From: Collybiopsis luxurians FD-317 M1
Lineage: Eukaryota; Basidiomycota; Agaricomycetes; Agaricales; Omphalotaceae
Direction: 5' to 3'
Length of the DNA stretch: 64,000 nucleotides
NCBI GenBank assembly: GCA_000827265.1
Contig: KN834749.1
Location: 1,973,500-2,037,499 of the forward strand
The notes beneath the pieces are model-generated. The model saw only the letters and a program-made list of their open reading frames with translations. It searched no databases and was not told the DNA's origin. A program made the translations under genes and the position numbers. This document shows positions 22,061 through 34,860 of the stretch, piece after piece. The stretch's first letter is position 1, and each line of letters begins with the position of its first letter.

Positions 22061-22495
22061 AAAAGGCAGAATGCCACAGTGGGAGAATCAGATGGTCGGT
22101 TGCTCTGGGGGGGGATATTGAATGTTGCCTTGAGCGGGAGACACGCTAAAGAAAAATAGGCTGCCCCGCGTTATCCAATATAAGGAAGTTCGGGGAAGAG
22201 GGAAGCAGACATGGTAAACAAATCTGCCTCTAAAATACCAATTCTAAGCGAACCCATTGATTCGGATGCAGGAAAAAAAGAATTCACTTGTCGGTGATCG
22301 CGATGCCGCCGACGCGTTGAGTCTTGACCCGCCGCGTAACAGTCACAATATTGTGGCGTAACGGCTTGTTGCCTTGTTGTGTACAGATCGATTCAAGTAT
22401 AGTATGTATAAACACTGTAAGCTAATTTAACCATCCCATAAGATAACACATAAGTATTAAAAAGGAATGTACACTGCCAAGGCCTGCGGCACATT
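22061..22495. promoter_or_regulatory. Intergenic region with clustered palindromic sites
   Basis: This is upstream of the gene starting at 22060 and downstream of the Sec7-PH gene. It contains ACGCGT (22312-22317), and a 12-bp perfect palindrome CACAATATTGTG (22344-22355) framed by two direct copies of GCGTAAC (22334-22340 and 22356-22362). The symmetry suggests a regulatory module; no factor is known. Confidence 0.4.
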
Positions 22496-25400
22496 TCAGT
22501 TTGATTGTGAGGCTTCCCATTCAAACTTCCGGGCCAGGCGATAAGTGGAAGGAACACGAACTAGGGACACCCTTTGTGCACATCGAGTCTTGTTCCACTC
22601 TTCAGCCTGCTCTTCAAGGCTTTCCCGAGCAGTGTAGAACTTTTCATGATGTGTGTCGTCGTTGCTACTCCTTGATGTTACATCTGACAGGCGCGCACCT
22701 CCTACTGACATTGACAATCCCTGGGCGTGCTCCTCATTGTGGTTGGGTAGATCTGAGTTCGAGGAATCATTGCCATAGCCTTTTGGTGAGTTCGGAAGTT
22801 TATTTGCGCCAAGGCGATTCGGCGAAGAAACGTCATCTGGGGAAGAAGGCCATTCTGGCCCATACTCGAATGCGGAATGGAAAGATTGGAATGAACCTGC
22901 GGTGGATTCTGATTTATGTGCGGAAGGGGTATATATCTTGGATGGTATAGAGACTGCGGGAGAAGTGACACCACTGTCCGATTCATGGAAAGAGAGAGTC
23001 ATACGAGGAACAACAGAAGGTGCTGGATGACTTTGCAGCATTTCTATAGCAGCTCGGAGAGCCACTTTTTTCGCTCGAGTCCAATTTTTACCTTCCGCTG
23101 CCAAGTCGTTATACAAAACATCTCGATGGCACATATATCGCGCAAGGTCGAGTCGGACTTGCATGATACGTTTAGCAAGACTTTGTACAGCTAACGTGAG
23201 CCGTTCGCGAGTCGATCTCTGAAATGGCGTGAGAGTAGCCACGTTTCGCACAAAACGAATATCAGAGTCCAGTTGAGTTTGCGACGCGGATATCTTGGAC
23301 TCTAGATCACGAATCTTGGACACCACTATCCTGGAACGCGATGGCAAACGTGTTTCACCGTCAAGAGAATATGATTTTCGTTCCGGAATCTCTTCGGCAC
23401 CACTGTCTGGTGAAGCACAGCGTCCGGCGGCCAGGTCTGCCTTGACTTGATCAAACGTGGCTTTGAATTGGTCAGCACCGTCGACCTCTGGAGCCACTGG
23501 AACATCGTTATCGGGATCGGAAGACGAGCTAAGAGTTGTCACTCTACGTTGAGGTGGCGCCTTTTTGAAAGGCGAGTTATCTTTTCCAGATAGCATATCC
23601 ATGAGATCGCGAGATGTATCGCCATTCCATTCTGACCTTGAATTATTATGCTGCAAATCGTGGAGATGAGATGTGGCAGCAGCAACTCCAGTAAGTTGTA
23701 CATCTCGCCCGGACATTCCAACCGGTCGCATCCGAACGCCCGTGGATCTGAATGCACTGGCATAATTTATCCTGGAGATCCACTGGTTCATTTCGGATGG
23801 ACTATTGGTCCCGATGAGGAACTGACGACCGTCACCCAGCGCAAGACGAAATGTGTTATCGTGCTAGACGGCGAAAAGAAAGTTTCATTAATCTAATCGT
23901 GATACATAGGCAGGGATGGTCACACCTTGAGATACGATCGGTCAAAGACAGCTACAGCATTTTTGACCGACATCACTTCGTCAGGCTTAGGTACAGCGCC
24001 TGGAGGAAAGTACCCAAAATCTGAGTTGTTCTCAGTCTGATTGAGGAACGTCGCTGCCCAAGTTGAATCGCGAACAAAAAGTAGTTGTGAACCGGTCAAA
24101 ATGACGCTAAAAGACTTCCATTTTCGACTCGATGCCTTTTTACCTCCTAGCAAGTCGTCTTTCCGGCTCAACACACCCACTTTTGTGACCTTTAACCTCC
24201 AGGTCTCGCTTCCCGGATAATGAAGTTCACCTGGAGATGCAAAAGGCCCTGCAGCCGCCCCACCTGCACTGAAGAACGGAGCGGGAGATATCGCTCGAGC
24301 AGAATCCAAAGAGCCCATTTCGACGACACTAGGGTTGGCAAATGCATTTTGTAGCTCCTCTTCGTGCCATGGGCCCCCAGTGCCTTCATACGAATAAGGG
24401 TTGATTAAAGGCACAAAGTGTTCGACATCAACTCGTAGAGGATCCAGTAAATTCTGACCGTTTCTATGAATTATTGGGCAGCATTGGAAGATAAAATTCT
24501 CACATTCGAGATTAAGTAGTATGGGTCAAGTTTGTTGGCTTTAAGCAGCGTTGAACCAGTTAAATTACCAGACGAATTGCTCGTGCTGAGATTCCGGTTT
24601 TCATCAACACTGAATCCACGCTGGCCATTCACATCGACGTGATCTTCAACAAAGATAAAGGGCGCGAAGACGACGTTGTCGTAAAAGCACTGAAAAATTC
24701 TAGTCAGGCACTACACAACATCGGCATGGGTCCTACGTACATCTAAAACTTCAGGTGCAACGCCGGGCATGCGAGTGTTTTTAACATAGTCGGGTTTGGT
24801 CATCTTACGTTTATTCGATTTGTTGAAAGCGTCTGTGTGTAACATGATTAAGCTAAAAGCGAGAACATAAGGCTGGTCTGTTCGTAGATATCATCAATAT
24901 CTACGGCTGAAGGGTGGGATTAGTTGAATGCGAGCGCACCTTCGGAAGTGAAGAGACCTGGATGGAGTTGATAGTATCGAGAAGCAAATGCTTCCATGAC
25001 ACGATCAATTTGCTGGGTTTCTCGCGGAAGACCGACATCCATGAGCAGTCTGCGAAGCGCCACATCCAATGGATCGTTAGAAAAATCGAATCGGCCGATA
25101 TACGATCGTAACGCCTGGACGTGAAATTTGTCACTACTTTGACAATGTCAATACTATATTGGCTAATGCGCTGAGCTTGATCATTTACCTCGAAGCCAAT
25201 ATCCCACCTATTTCCGCTTTACTAACAGAGACCATGAGACGTTCAAGATAAATTTCTGGAGACTCTTCATCCATCTGGGGTTTCGGTACGGAGGCGGGTT
25301 TAGAAGTGGTAGATATTCGCAAAGGAGAGGGCGAGGCGACGGCTGGCGTCGGGGAGGGAGGTAGAGGAGAAGAAGAGGAAGAAGAGAATAGATTCATGGA

Positions 25401-26663
25401 AAGACGACGGAGGAGCGGAGGATTTGTCTGGGCTCGTGGACGCTGCGGTGGTGGAATCTCAAGCTTTACAAGAGATTTCTCAGCTTTCTCGAGGGTAGGG
25501 GATGCAAGTGGGGAAGAGGTTACCAGTGCGGAACTGAGTGAGGAAAGATTAAGTCGCGGAGAGGGACCATCTGCAGTCATAGGTCGGCGAACTCCAGACG
25601 AGCCTGAAAGTTTAGGAGGGAGAGGTAGAGGATCGGGTGGTTTCAATGCAGAACGTCGAGCCTTTTCTGAGTGACTTCTGGATAGACCACGGGAATGAAG
25701 AGGTTTGGTTGATTGTAGCGGCTGCGTATCGCTTGTTGACTCTTTAGTCATGTCAATGCTGAACGGCGAGAAAGGAGGAAGAGAAGGTAGAGGAACAAGG
25801 TTGACCTCGCTCCGACGAGCGGGGGGGAGGGTTTCGGGAGATGTGGAAATCTTCTTCCTGGACCAGAATGAGGCTCTACGGCTTAACTTGGACGGTGTAC
25901 TATTTGGAGAGTCTGATTCCTTCTCTGCCTCTTTCCCTTTCCCTTTCCCTTTATCGTCCCCTGTCCCAAACCCTAAGAAGCCATTTGGTCCTAATGAGAG
26001 CCCCCTAGTTCGTCTTTGCTGGCTTTGTAGATCAACCGGAGGAGAGGGGCCTACAGTAGAGACTGCTCTCTGCTTTGAACGGGCTCGCGGGGAGAGAATT
26101 TCGGAGGAAGACAAAGGTGAGGCAAATGCGATGCTATTAATTTCGGACGATGAGGAGGAGGCCGAGGCATGAGGAAGTACGTGGGGCAGGCCCAAAGTCG
26201 CCTGCGCAAGAGCACTCGTGGAAGTATGTGTCGGTGAGTTCCCGAAGGAAACTCTTCCGGAATCTGACGGGAGAAACAGTGAGGGCAATGAGGTCTCCTG
26301 CTCAACCGAGGTTCTTCGTGAAGGTCCACGCGAACTAGTAAATGGGGAGGCTTGTCCACTGCTATCGGGCGGGGTTGGAGGCAGTTCCTTATCCAGTCTA
26401 AAGTTTGAGGAAGAGGTTGAAAATCCCATTTCGTCCGCGTCCACAGCTCCTCTGGTCGATGTACTAGCTTGGGCAGCCCTTCTCTTCCAGAGAGGCAAGG
26501 AAAAGAAATGGGTCGTAGTTTGAGTGGTAGTCGTGACTATCTCGGTTCTGGTGACTGTAGTTTCCGCAAAAATCAAAGGCGAAGGATCGTTTTCGTTGTA
26601 AGGAGGTGGACTGCCAGGATGAGGGCTATTGTGCCTCGAAGCAAACGGATTCAGACCGACCAT
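22496..26663 (-). CDS. ARF guanine nucleotide exchange factor with Sec7 and PH domains (Sec74/Syt1-like)
   Basis: The ATG at 26663 (MVGLNPFASRHNSPHPGS) opens a roughly 490-residue Ser/Pro-rich disordered region. A Sec7 domain follows over about 25200-24700: LRSYIGRFDFSNDPLDVALRRLLMDVGLPRETQQIDRVMEAFASRY, with the glutamate of the exchange finger in the GLPRETQ loop, and AFSLIMLHTDAFNKS. A PH domain lies at about 24210-23740 (WRLKVTKVGVLSRKDD...RKWKSFSVILTGSQLLFVRD...FRLALGDGRQFLIGTNSPSEMNQWISRINYA). A coiled-coil (RIVVSKIRDLESKIS...RLTLAVQSLAKRIMQVRLDLARYM) and another Ser-rich tail close the protein at 22496-22498. Sec7-PH exchange factors load GTP on ARF GTPases at the plasma membrane or endosomes. 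Several introns occur in the Sec7 part. Confidence 0.88.
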
Positions 26664-26859
26664 GCAGAGACAATGAGTAAAAGCGGACGTCAAGATTTCA
26701 GTTAAGAAATCCGCTATCCGCTTCCCTGAAAGGTTTGACGGTAAATTATCGGACGATGGTTAAGAAAGAGAGACCGGTCGACATTCCAAGCTGTGACATA
26801 GTGATTTCTCACCCCTAAATACTATGTAAACGACTTGTCAAGTACACTCTACATAACTA

Positions 26860-28931
26860 TCATCTCTTTTCTGCCCTCCCTTTCTGCTTCTCCAGTATTC
26901 TCTTCCGCTCCTCCAATTTTGAACGCTATTAAAAACACATTAGTCTGTTAGACCTTCGCGAATTCGAATGGCATACCTCTAAATTGCGTTTGTTCTGGCT
27001 GTGTTTCACTTTCTCATAAAGTTTCTTTTGCTTGTTACTCATCATCATCTTGTTCATATCCGTCTCTGCTTTATCATCACCGCCAAGAACCGAAGAGTCC
27101 TTCTCCTTCGATTTGCGACGTGACTTAGCCACCTCCTTATCAAATGCTGTAGGATCAATCCCTGCTGCTTCCGCAGCCAGTTCTGCGGCTCGCAAAGCTG
27201 CGGCGTCTTCAGTTGCAGCTGCAGCTGCTGCAGCTTTGAGAGTCTCCAAGTCTGTTGTTTCTTCCTCGGCATCCTCAATTTCCACATCTTCGTCCTCGCT
27301 CTCGTCTTCTTCTGCCGCAGCGGCATCATCGTTCGCAACCGAAGTAGGATCATAGGCGCCTTCGAACTCTCCGAAAGGGCTCAGATGAGGGGGAAGAGTC
27401 TGGCCCTGCGCGTACGGGGCCTCAAGGAGAATCCTCCCAGCATTTATACAATCAACAACCCATTGCGGTTGAATGTACTTTCGCTTCAACCGCCGCGTGC
27501 GCTGCTCGCTAGTCTCTTGAGTCTGTTCAACCACGGGACGATCTATGATGACGTGGGTGATAGAATCGTCGAATTCTTCGAAAGGTGAACCTCCTCCTGA
27601 CGTTGAGGGCCAACCTATTTTGCCACCAAACGAGCGCACGAGGAACTCAAATATTGGCCGGGAAGTTTCTCGTGAGAGCCAGAACGTATAAGGAGCAAAC
27701 AGGGATGTGTTGACTGACTGAGGCAAAGCCTCCAGGGATTGAAGTGTGGGTAGTGAAGTCGTCGTCTGGACATCTGATTTTGAAGGTTGCACGACAAACT
27801 CTTCGTCAGCATCTCCGGAGGTGGTTTCGGGGGCGGGAACATCGATATCCATGTCAGTCGAATTTGATGATGAAGCCAATGCTTTGATAGTTTTGTGCAC
27901 ATCCTTTCCCGAAACCTGACGACCTTCTACTTCTACGATCTTGACTTTCGGCGGCGCAGGCTGTTCAGTCTTTTGTGACGTCTCCTGTAAAAGATATGCT
28001 CCAACTCCAGCGGCGAGTTCGTCTTTATTGAGGTCTAACGGTGGAGGGTACACGAGACCAGCGTCCGTGTAAAGCTTGAAGAAGACAAAACCTAGCAGAG
28101 TCTGATACAGCTCGAGGAAGGTCAACATTACTCGTACATCTACATCCACTGGGATCTGTGAAGTGGTTTGAGAACAGTTCTAAAAAATAAGACCGAAAGA
28201 ACACACATTCTGAGTGAACTGATACGGAACAAGCCAAGTTACAGTCTGGCCCATTATTTCAGCCTGATAGTAAACACCCTTGATAGACAGGAACGCCTTT
28301 CGCAGCACCTGCGAACGCATAACGTACAACTGCCATTCAGCAGCAAGCCGGGAACAATTTTCAATCAAGGACGGAGGAATGCGAGGGTTGGAGGGTAGCG
28401 AAGCAAAAAGGAATATCATGCAAAGGGCATCATCGATGTCCCGCAGAGCATCGATAAATGTAGGATATCTGGAACTAATTAAAACTCATAACATGGATCA
28501 AGTAAACATCCATACCTTTCTTTGATGATATGATCCAGCTTATACACTGGCTTATTTTCTTCGAGACTCTTTGCGCTGCTCCATTCTCCTCGACCAAGAG
28601 CCCTAGACAACTTTTTCGCAAAAGCCTTGTGCTCTCTGAGTTTCTTCAACACCGGCTCATGGGCCAAGTATGCAATATCCTTCGCATAGTAGAAAGAAGT
28701 AGGTGCAGAAGACCCTTTATTCGCGCGCTTGCGGCTTTTAGGTTCACGAGGAAATATGCCTAGAAAAAAAAATGATAAGAAGATTTTTGTACGGAAATGC
28801 TTTACTCACCTTTTAATATACAAAGCCGTCGAAAATCTGCAAGAGAACATTGGAGCTTTTTGATAGCTGCTGAACGCGTAACATAGGCTTTGGCTGCCCC
28901 AGCCTTGCCTTTTTGCCTCAAGCGGCCCATG
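26860..28931 (-). CDS. NOP7: Pescadillo homologue (Nop7/PES1), ribosome biogenesis factor
   Basis: [47 protein letters not shown] is the pescadillo N-terminus. It continues with [25 protein letters not shown] and [20 protein letters not shown]...[33 protein letters not shown] domain follows ([31 protein letters not shown]...ITHVIIDRP...[17 protein letters not shown]). The C-terminal part has a long Glu/Asp tract and an Ala-rich run ([29 protein letters not shown]), then [10 protein letters not shown]. The final exon is [21 protein letters not shown], stop 26860-26862. It acts in the PeBoW/Nop7 complex needed for 60S pre-ribosome maturation in the nucleolus. It is divergent from SmD2 with 68 bp between ATGs. 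Confidence 0.94.
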
Positions 28932-28999
28932 GAAGTACAGGCGAAAAAAAGTTGCTTGGGCGTCTAATTGACTTTAGTCTTTCTTTCACTCTCAGCACG

Positions 29000-29605
29000 A
29001 TGAGGTCTGCCCATATTCCTTTTGCTCTTCTTCACGCCGGCTGATACTTCACAGTCAGTATGCTCATGTCCCGAAATCTGAACTAGATGAAGCTCAGCTA
29101 CGGCAGCTCGAGGAACACGAAATCTCGCAGGGTCCATTGTCAGTTTTACAGCAGGCCGTCCGAAATCATGCTCAAGTCCTCATCTCATTGCGGAATGACA
29201 AGAAACTGCTGGCTCGTGTAAAAGCATTCGACAGACACAGTAACATGGTTAGCAGTTTCCTCTCTCGCGAGATACCCGTATAAACTGATGACTCAATCGT
29301 GTGTAGGTGCTTGAGAACGTTAAGGAGGTCCGTGTTTATGCCAGGCTGCGCAACAAGGCGCAATCCTGACGAGAATATTTTAGATGTGGACAGAAATTCC
29401 GAAAGGAAAGAACAAGAAGCCAGTCAACAAAGATCGCTTCATCAGCAAAATGTTCCTGCGGTACGTTCTCCTTAGTCTCAATTTTCGATATTCAGCTGAC
29501 CTCTCTACCAGTGGAGACTCAGTTATTCTCAGTATGTCATTTCTCATTCTCTAAGCTCAACCAGAAAGTTGATTGTAAGCCAAGTTCTGCGCAACCAAGC
29601 ATAAC
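29000..29605 (+). CDS. SMD2: Small nuclear ribonucleoprotein Sm D2
   Basis: A two-base-phase micro-exon (ATGAG) at 29000 is joined to TCAGTATGCTC by an intron ending CTTCACAG. The protein then reads [66 protein letters not shown], the Sm1 motif of SmD2. Further exons give [15 protein letters not shown](K)[18 protein letters not shown] and DSVILILRNQA with Sm2. Five exons are inferred; the last intron is GTATGTCATT...GCCAAG and the TAA is at 29603-29605. SmD2 is a core component of the heptameric Sm ring of spliceosomal snRNPs. Its first coding exon holds only 5 nt of coding sequence, so gene finders may miss it. Confidence 0.92.
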
Positions 29606-29788
29606 TACATCTTCGGTAGTATGTCGCTTTTCATTTCGTTGTTGTAACATATACGCTTGTCTCTCTGCACGTAAAACTTCTGTCGTGTATGTAGTAACTT
29701 AGTGGGATGAACCAATGTTGTCAACGTCTGCATCACCACAGAGAAGAGTTGGAAAAAGAATACTTGCTAGTACATTCGCTCCTCAGAC

Positions 29789-31286
29789 TCAGTCTCTTCG
29801 CAGCCTTTTAGAGCTCGTCCCTCGGGACCAATTCTGGTTCTGAGACCATGTCCTCTTATTCAGAGAAAATCCCGAGATGCCTGTGGAAGGCTCGGTCGCG
29901 GCATTTGCTGTTTCTTCCTCCGTTAACGTATGGAGAACTCTGTCGTCCTTCATCGACCAGGCTCTTTCAAAATGCTTCCCAGCTTCATCTGCCATCTTCC
30001 ATATTTGTTTTCCAATGGCTTCTTCCATCTTCGTTACCACAGGGGCTATCTCTCGCTCGATGATGCGATTCGTTACCATCCATGCGAGCTCCCGCCACTC
30101 CTTCTGTCGTAAGCTCAGTTGTCTCAAGGCTTGTATTTTCTTTTTGCCCGAAGCGCAGGCTGTTTTCTGCTTGTGAACCTGTTTACGAAGCTACATATGA
30201 AATTCATATCCATTAAATCCTACCTCTTTTCCTGATCATGACGACTGACCTTGACAAGCATGTTCTCCATTTCGACATTATCCTCTCCAAGCTTTTGAAC
30301 TTGCAGTCTCACAGTTTGGAGATGTGAGAGCCCCAGCTGCAAACCAAAAGCGACCTGATTGGGAACGACCGAATTTCTGTCCGAGTCCATGGAATCATCC
30401 ACTATGGCAAAGTCTTCCTCTGCGAGAATCATCGACGACCCAGAATTGTTTCCAAAGCCAATTGCGGCTAGTTGAATCCGCTCATCAGTCATAGATTCGA
30501 AATCCTGTACACCCACCTCCCGAGCAACTTGCTCCAGCTCTGAACGAATTATACGCATCTTTTGATTTACTTCCGAGTCTTCATCGCTCGAGACAAGCGA
30601 TCCAGACCTCTCCGAATCTGAGGGTCGAGCCGGGATACTCGTCTTCTCTAGATTCATCCCTTGCACAGAGATGGCCAGGTCTTTCACCGCCGCCTCCGAG
30701 GACGACAATGGCAAATGGCTGAGTCTTCTACGAAGGACTGGTATGATTTTAGAGTCGAGTTCATGGATCCTACTTTTCACCAAAGCTATTTTCTTTTCGG
30801 TTTCTTTCGCGTTAAAGATCTCTATTAGTTTAGCTTGTTTTTCATACTTTTCTCGACTCTGGGTTGTCCGCTTGCGAGGGTCGACTAAGCGAGAGTCAAG
30901 TCTACTACGCCTAAGATCGTAAAGCGGGTCCGTAGAGCAGCCAGTGTTATGATCCTCAAGTATAGCGAGATTCTTTTGAACCAATTGGTATTGTCCTAGT
31001 GCAAAAGAGGCGCCAAGCAAAGCTCTGGGATGGATTTTAAATACATTAGCTTTAGCTTGATGGAAACGTGAGCATACTGCGTAGGAGTAATCATTGACAT
31101 ATCGTCCATGTCTTCTTTCAATAAAGAGCGGGACAGATCTGAAGTTAGAGCGGTGGGTCTGACAGATTGCTGAAATTTCGACGGTTCAATCAATTTATAA
31201 AGGTGGTTGTGGCTGAGGAGATTGAGGGCGCTTATGTCACCTCCGTGAAGAACAAAGCTCGATCTCGAAATTTCAGTGCAGTTCAT
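29789..31286 (-). CDS. Coiled-coil protein of unknown function
   Basis: Three exons are inferred. The start at 31286 reads MNCTEISRSSFVLHGGDISALNLLSHNHLYKLIEPSKFQQ, then SLLKEDMDDMSMITPTQYAHE|ALLGASFALGQYQLVQKNLAILEDHN. The middle is charged helical sequence (REKYEKQAKLIEIFNAKETEKKIALVKSRIHELDSKI and QKMRIIRSELEQVAREVG) consistent with coiled coil. The end is RKEWRELAWMVTNRIIEREIAPVVTKMEEAIG...SKRLRRD, basic at the C-terminus. The N-terminal part looks folded. I do not recognise the family. It is convergent with SmD2 (183 bp between stops) and is followed on the same strand by the Itc1-like gene upstream of it. Confidence 0.72.
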
Positions 31287-31467
31287 ACATTGAATATGTA
31301 ATGGTTACAATAAAAAACATTGAGTACTGGACATGAAGAGAATATGAACGGGATTGAATAAGTGGATAGTCTAGGTAAATATGTATATGAATCAACTTTG
31401 AAAACCAGGGCGGTATTAACCCAGAAACAAATATTATACGACAAGAACGGAAGGAGAAAAAATGAAA

Positions 31468-34400
31468 CTAGGCAGCATTGATTGCTCGTCGATTCGTCCA
31501 CATCATGTACGGCTCTCTGGTAATATCGTGGGCAACCTTGGTACGTGCACTACGTCGTGCCTCGGGAACTTTTGAATGTGCATTCAGGTCCTACAAGACC
31601 GTATGAGAATCAATGAAACAGAAAGCGCAATGAATACTCACCTGCATTCGTCGTTTAATACCAGCTGTGATATGGAACCACCATTTCGTCAAGGCCTGCT
31701 TTAATGCCACTTCTCTCTGTCCTTTGGGATTGAGCCAAGCGACAAACTCTTCGAGCTGCACCAAAGGGTAAGCCAAAAAATATTGGGGCGAAAAATTCTC
31801 ACAAAACATACCTCCTCGATATCTGAATACACGGCCCAATCGCCGGGGCCCAGCATCCCTTCCTGACCCTCTTCCTCTAATCTCCTCGCCTGCACAGGGA
31901 CATCATCATCCGTCCTCCTCATCATATGATCAGAATCGAATTCACTCGGACCCTGGACGAAAATCCTTCCAGCGCCATACTGCACTGTCCCGCCACTCCC
32001 AACAAGCGATCCCGAGCCAAGTCCATCGAACCACCAAATCCGATTGTAGAACCGATCCTTCCCCATAGGTTTCACCCTCACACCACCAAGTAACTTTCTA
32101 AACTCTCTCTCGATCGCTTCCAAGCGTCTTTCAAGCTTATTGACTTCCTCGTCCAATCGTCGGTGTTCCGCCATTGCCTGCTTGACGGACGCCTGTTTGG
32201 CGCGTGCGGCTTCGCGTTGTTTCGAGTGAGCTTGGAGTTGTGCTTTTTGTCGGAGGTCTTTGGGCTGTTTGGAACCGTTTTTTCTGGATTTTCCAGACTC
32301 GGAGCCATTATCTGAAGCTGGAACGTCCGAGAGATCACTGGGATCCTCCATTTTGACGTCTTCATCGGCAGCAGGGTCTTCCTTAGTTTCAACCTTAAGT
32401 CCATTCATCTCCTCGAGGCTGCGGAAGATATGGAGTCAAGACTTGTCGACTACGACAAAAAGCGGACATACCATTGCTTTTTCGACCTATTGACCTCGAT
32501 CTTTTCCTTTCTAAGAGCGGTAAGCTGCTCTTCGCACGACTCCATGTGCTGATGGATGGCTTTGCTCGATACCGCGAGGTTGACCATGAAGCTCAAAATA
32601 GACATTCGATCCTGCACCGGGAGCTTTGGATATGTTTGACGAGGAGTAGAAGGTATGGAAAGGCGTTTGGGAGTGGGAGTGGGTTCACGGGAAGGTCCGC
32701 TAGAGTCAGAAGGCGAAAGCTCGTTCTGCACAGGAATGTCTTTTGGGTCAGGAGCGAACAGCAGCTTGGTGAGGATTTCGCGCATTTGAGGGAAATTTTC
32801 CCTGGTGGCGTGCTAACGAAATGTTGGTAAACGGTTGAGACAAGAAGAAAAAACCACCAACATCTTTTAAGCATCCAATGAGTGCTTCTTCCCAACCTTC
32901 ACGACCCTCTGAATGCCGGAGAGGAACACGTTCCCAATTGTTACCAATATCGGACATGGCAGCAGATAACTGATCGGTGTTGATCCCCAAGTATTCTTCA
33001 TCTGCCAAACCTTCAGCTTCGAGTTGTTCCTTCCTTCTCAGAAGAGAAAGCACAGCACTGTGTCTGGCAAAAGGTACCGTCCGCAAGTTGTATATCAATG
33101 TCGAATGAACTTCTGCTAAAAGCGGACATAGCAAATCTTCGACAGAGTGTTTGATGGCATGTTCAAATTCGTCCAGAGTGAAAGGAGATAGATGGAGAGG
33201 TTGACTGGACGTGAGCGACGCGTCAATGAGTAGTGAGCAAGCCGAAAAGAAGAGAGCCATACCCATAAACAACCAAAAAGTTCCAGGTCATAAGGAAAGC
33301 CTCGAAAGTTCCGGGATGGCTGTTGAAAGGAAGCGCGTGTGATGTCGGAACAGGTCTCTTCAGTTTCATGCCCGCTTTAAGGTCCTTATCGGTTAGACGA
33401 ACGTCAAGATCTTCCGTAGGGTAGCGGATAGGTTTCTTTTTCTTCTTTTCCTTTTCTGCGGCAATTCTCTCTGCCTCTTCCCTTGCGAGCCTCTGTTGGT
33501 CGAGCTTCTCCTGAGCCTCCCGGTCACGCTTTGAAGCAGCGGCTTTCGCTAAACAGAGTATGAGACTCGACGCACAAAAAAGACGCGAAGACGCACCCTT
33601 TTCTTCCTGAGCGGCAGTCATCTTTTTCTGTTTCTTGTTGGGCGGGCCGTCTTTATCCTCCCAAGCCTTTTTACGTTTGTCATGTTCACCTTTTTTGATA
33701 TCTTCAACGTTCTTGCGAGTGGCTTCGGGCATGCTAGATTCCACGCCGAACTTGCGAGCAATAGCAGGCTTGACGGTCCAGGGGGACGCCACTGCTGCAT
33801 CGCGATCCACGCAGTCCCGGATGAAGCGCCGTAGGATGGATTTGGAGAATGAAAGCCGGTCACGACTAGTTGGGAGCATGAGCAAGGATAGAATTCGGTG
33901 GCGGATGCAAAACGTACCTCATACGCCCACACTGAACTTCCATCAGACTGCCGACCATATCCGTGCCATCTGGAGTCTTGGTACTTTTACCCTTGTCACC
34001 CTTGTCTCTCTCAAGTTCAGTGATGTACACCCAGTAGTAATATAGGAACGGGTCATCACGAGCATTCACTTCTTTGACAGGAATATTGAGGTTTCCAAAA
34101 ATTTGATGAGGTTCTTCATTGTCGATGGGACGAGAGGAGCTTTCATCAAAAGCTTTCTCTGCATCGGGTTTGTTCGCGTCTCTGGCGGCGACATCGTAGC
34201 TGTACTTTGGGGGATAGACTGTGTGGACTTTGCCGTAGTACCTGTGAGGATGGTCAGTGTCCTGACCTCTGAAGGAGAAGAGATACTTGCTTGACTCCAT
34301 TGAGTTCGACCAAAACCCCTGCAGAGGTAAGATTCTTAGACAACTGTGAAGAAAACGGAACATACTCTCGCCCTTAAAGTACCGATCTTTAAATCTTTCA

Positions 34401-34860
34401 TAAACCGATTCTACAAGATGGTCGAGACGACCAACAACTTCTGAGGATTGGACGCGAAGCGGTCAATAGCTGGGGAAAGAATAACAGGATAAGGGACGTA
34501 CGAAACTGAACGGCCTTGAGAATAGCGGGCTTGAGAGGTTCTGAAAAACGCGAATGAAGAGTTTCTGCCTCTGAGCGCTCGCTGGCAAGAGCTTGAAAGT
34601 AATCGAGGCCACTTTTACCGGTGACTTCACATTGAAACTGTTTTAGACGATAAAAGGACATGCGGGCGGCATACGCTCTGGAACATGATGAGCTGGAGGA
34701 CTTGGGTATATAGGGGAACTTGTACCCACTCGTATGTCTCGAAAATTTCGCCAGTTTGCTCGAGATAAAAGACATCTTTATTGGGGTTTGTCTTGAGAGC
34801 TTTGAGGAGAGATTCAGAGGGCTGGGTGAGTACAACACGCTTACGACGGCAAGTCGGCAT
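31468..34860 (-). CDS. ISWI complex subunit of the Itc1/ACF1 type (WAC, DDT and WHIM regions)
   Basis: The start MPTCRRKRVVLTQPSESLLKALKTNPNKDVFYLEQTGEIFETYE is the WAC domain opening. Then SRAYAARMSFYRLKQFQCEVTGKSGLDYFQALASE, VVGRLDHLVESVYERFKDRYFKGE, VLVELNGVKYYGKVHTVYPP and DPFLYYYWVYITELERDKGDK follow. A basic stretch (KKAWEDKDGPPNKKQKKMTAAQEEKG) precedes PLPFNSHPGTFEAFLMTWNFLVVYG, the DDT-like region, and LHLSPFTLDEFEHAIKHSV. WHIM-type sequence (LGGVRVKPMGKDRFYNRIWWFDG and DWAVYSDIEE) follows. The last exon reads LNAHSKVPEARRSARTKVAHD...NRRAINAA with the stop at 31468-31470. Such subunits couple ISWI ATPase to nucleosome spacing. Many introns are present. Confidence 0.87.

Noticed and set aside
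25306..26523. Several plus-strand frames of 100-155 codons rich in Gly/Glu/Arg
   Set aside because: They are reverse-strand shadows of the Ser/Pro-rich N-terminus of the Sec7-PH gene.
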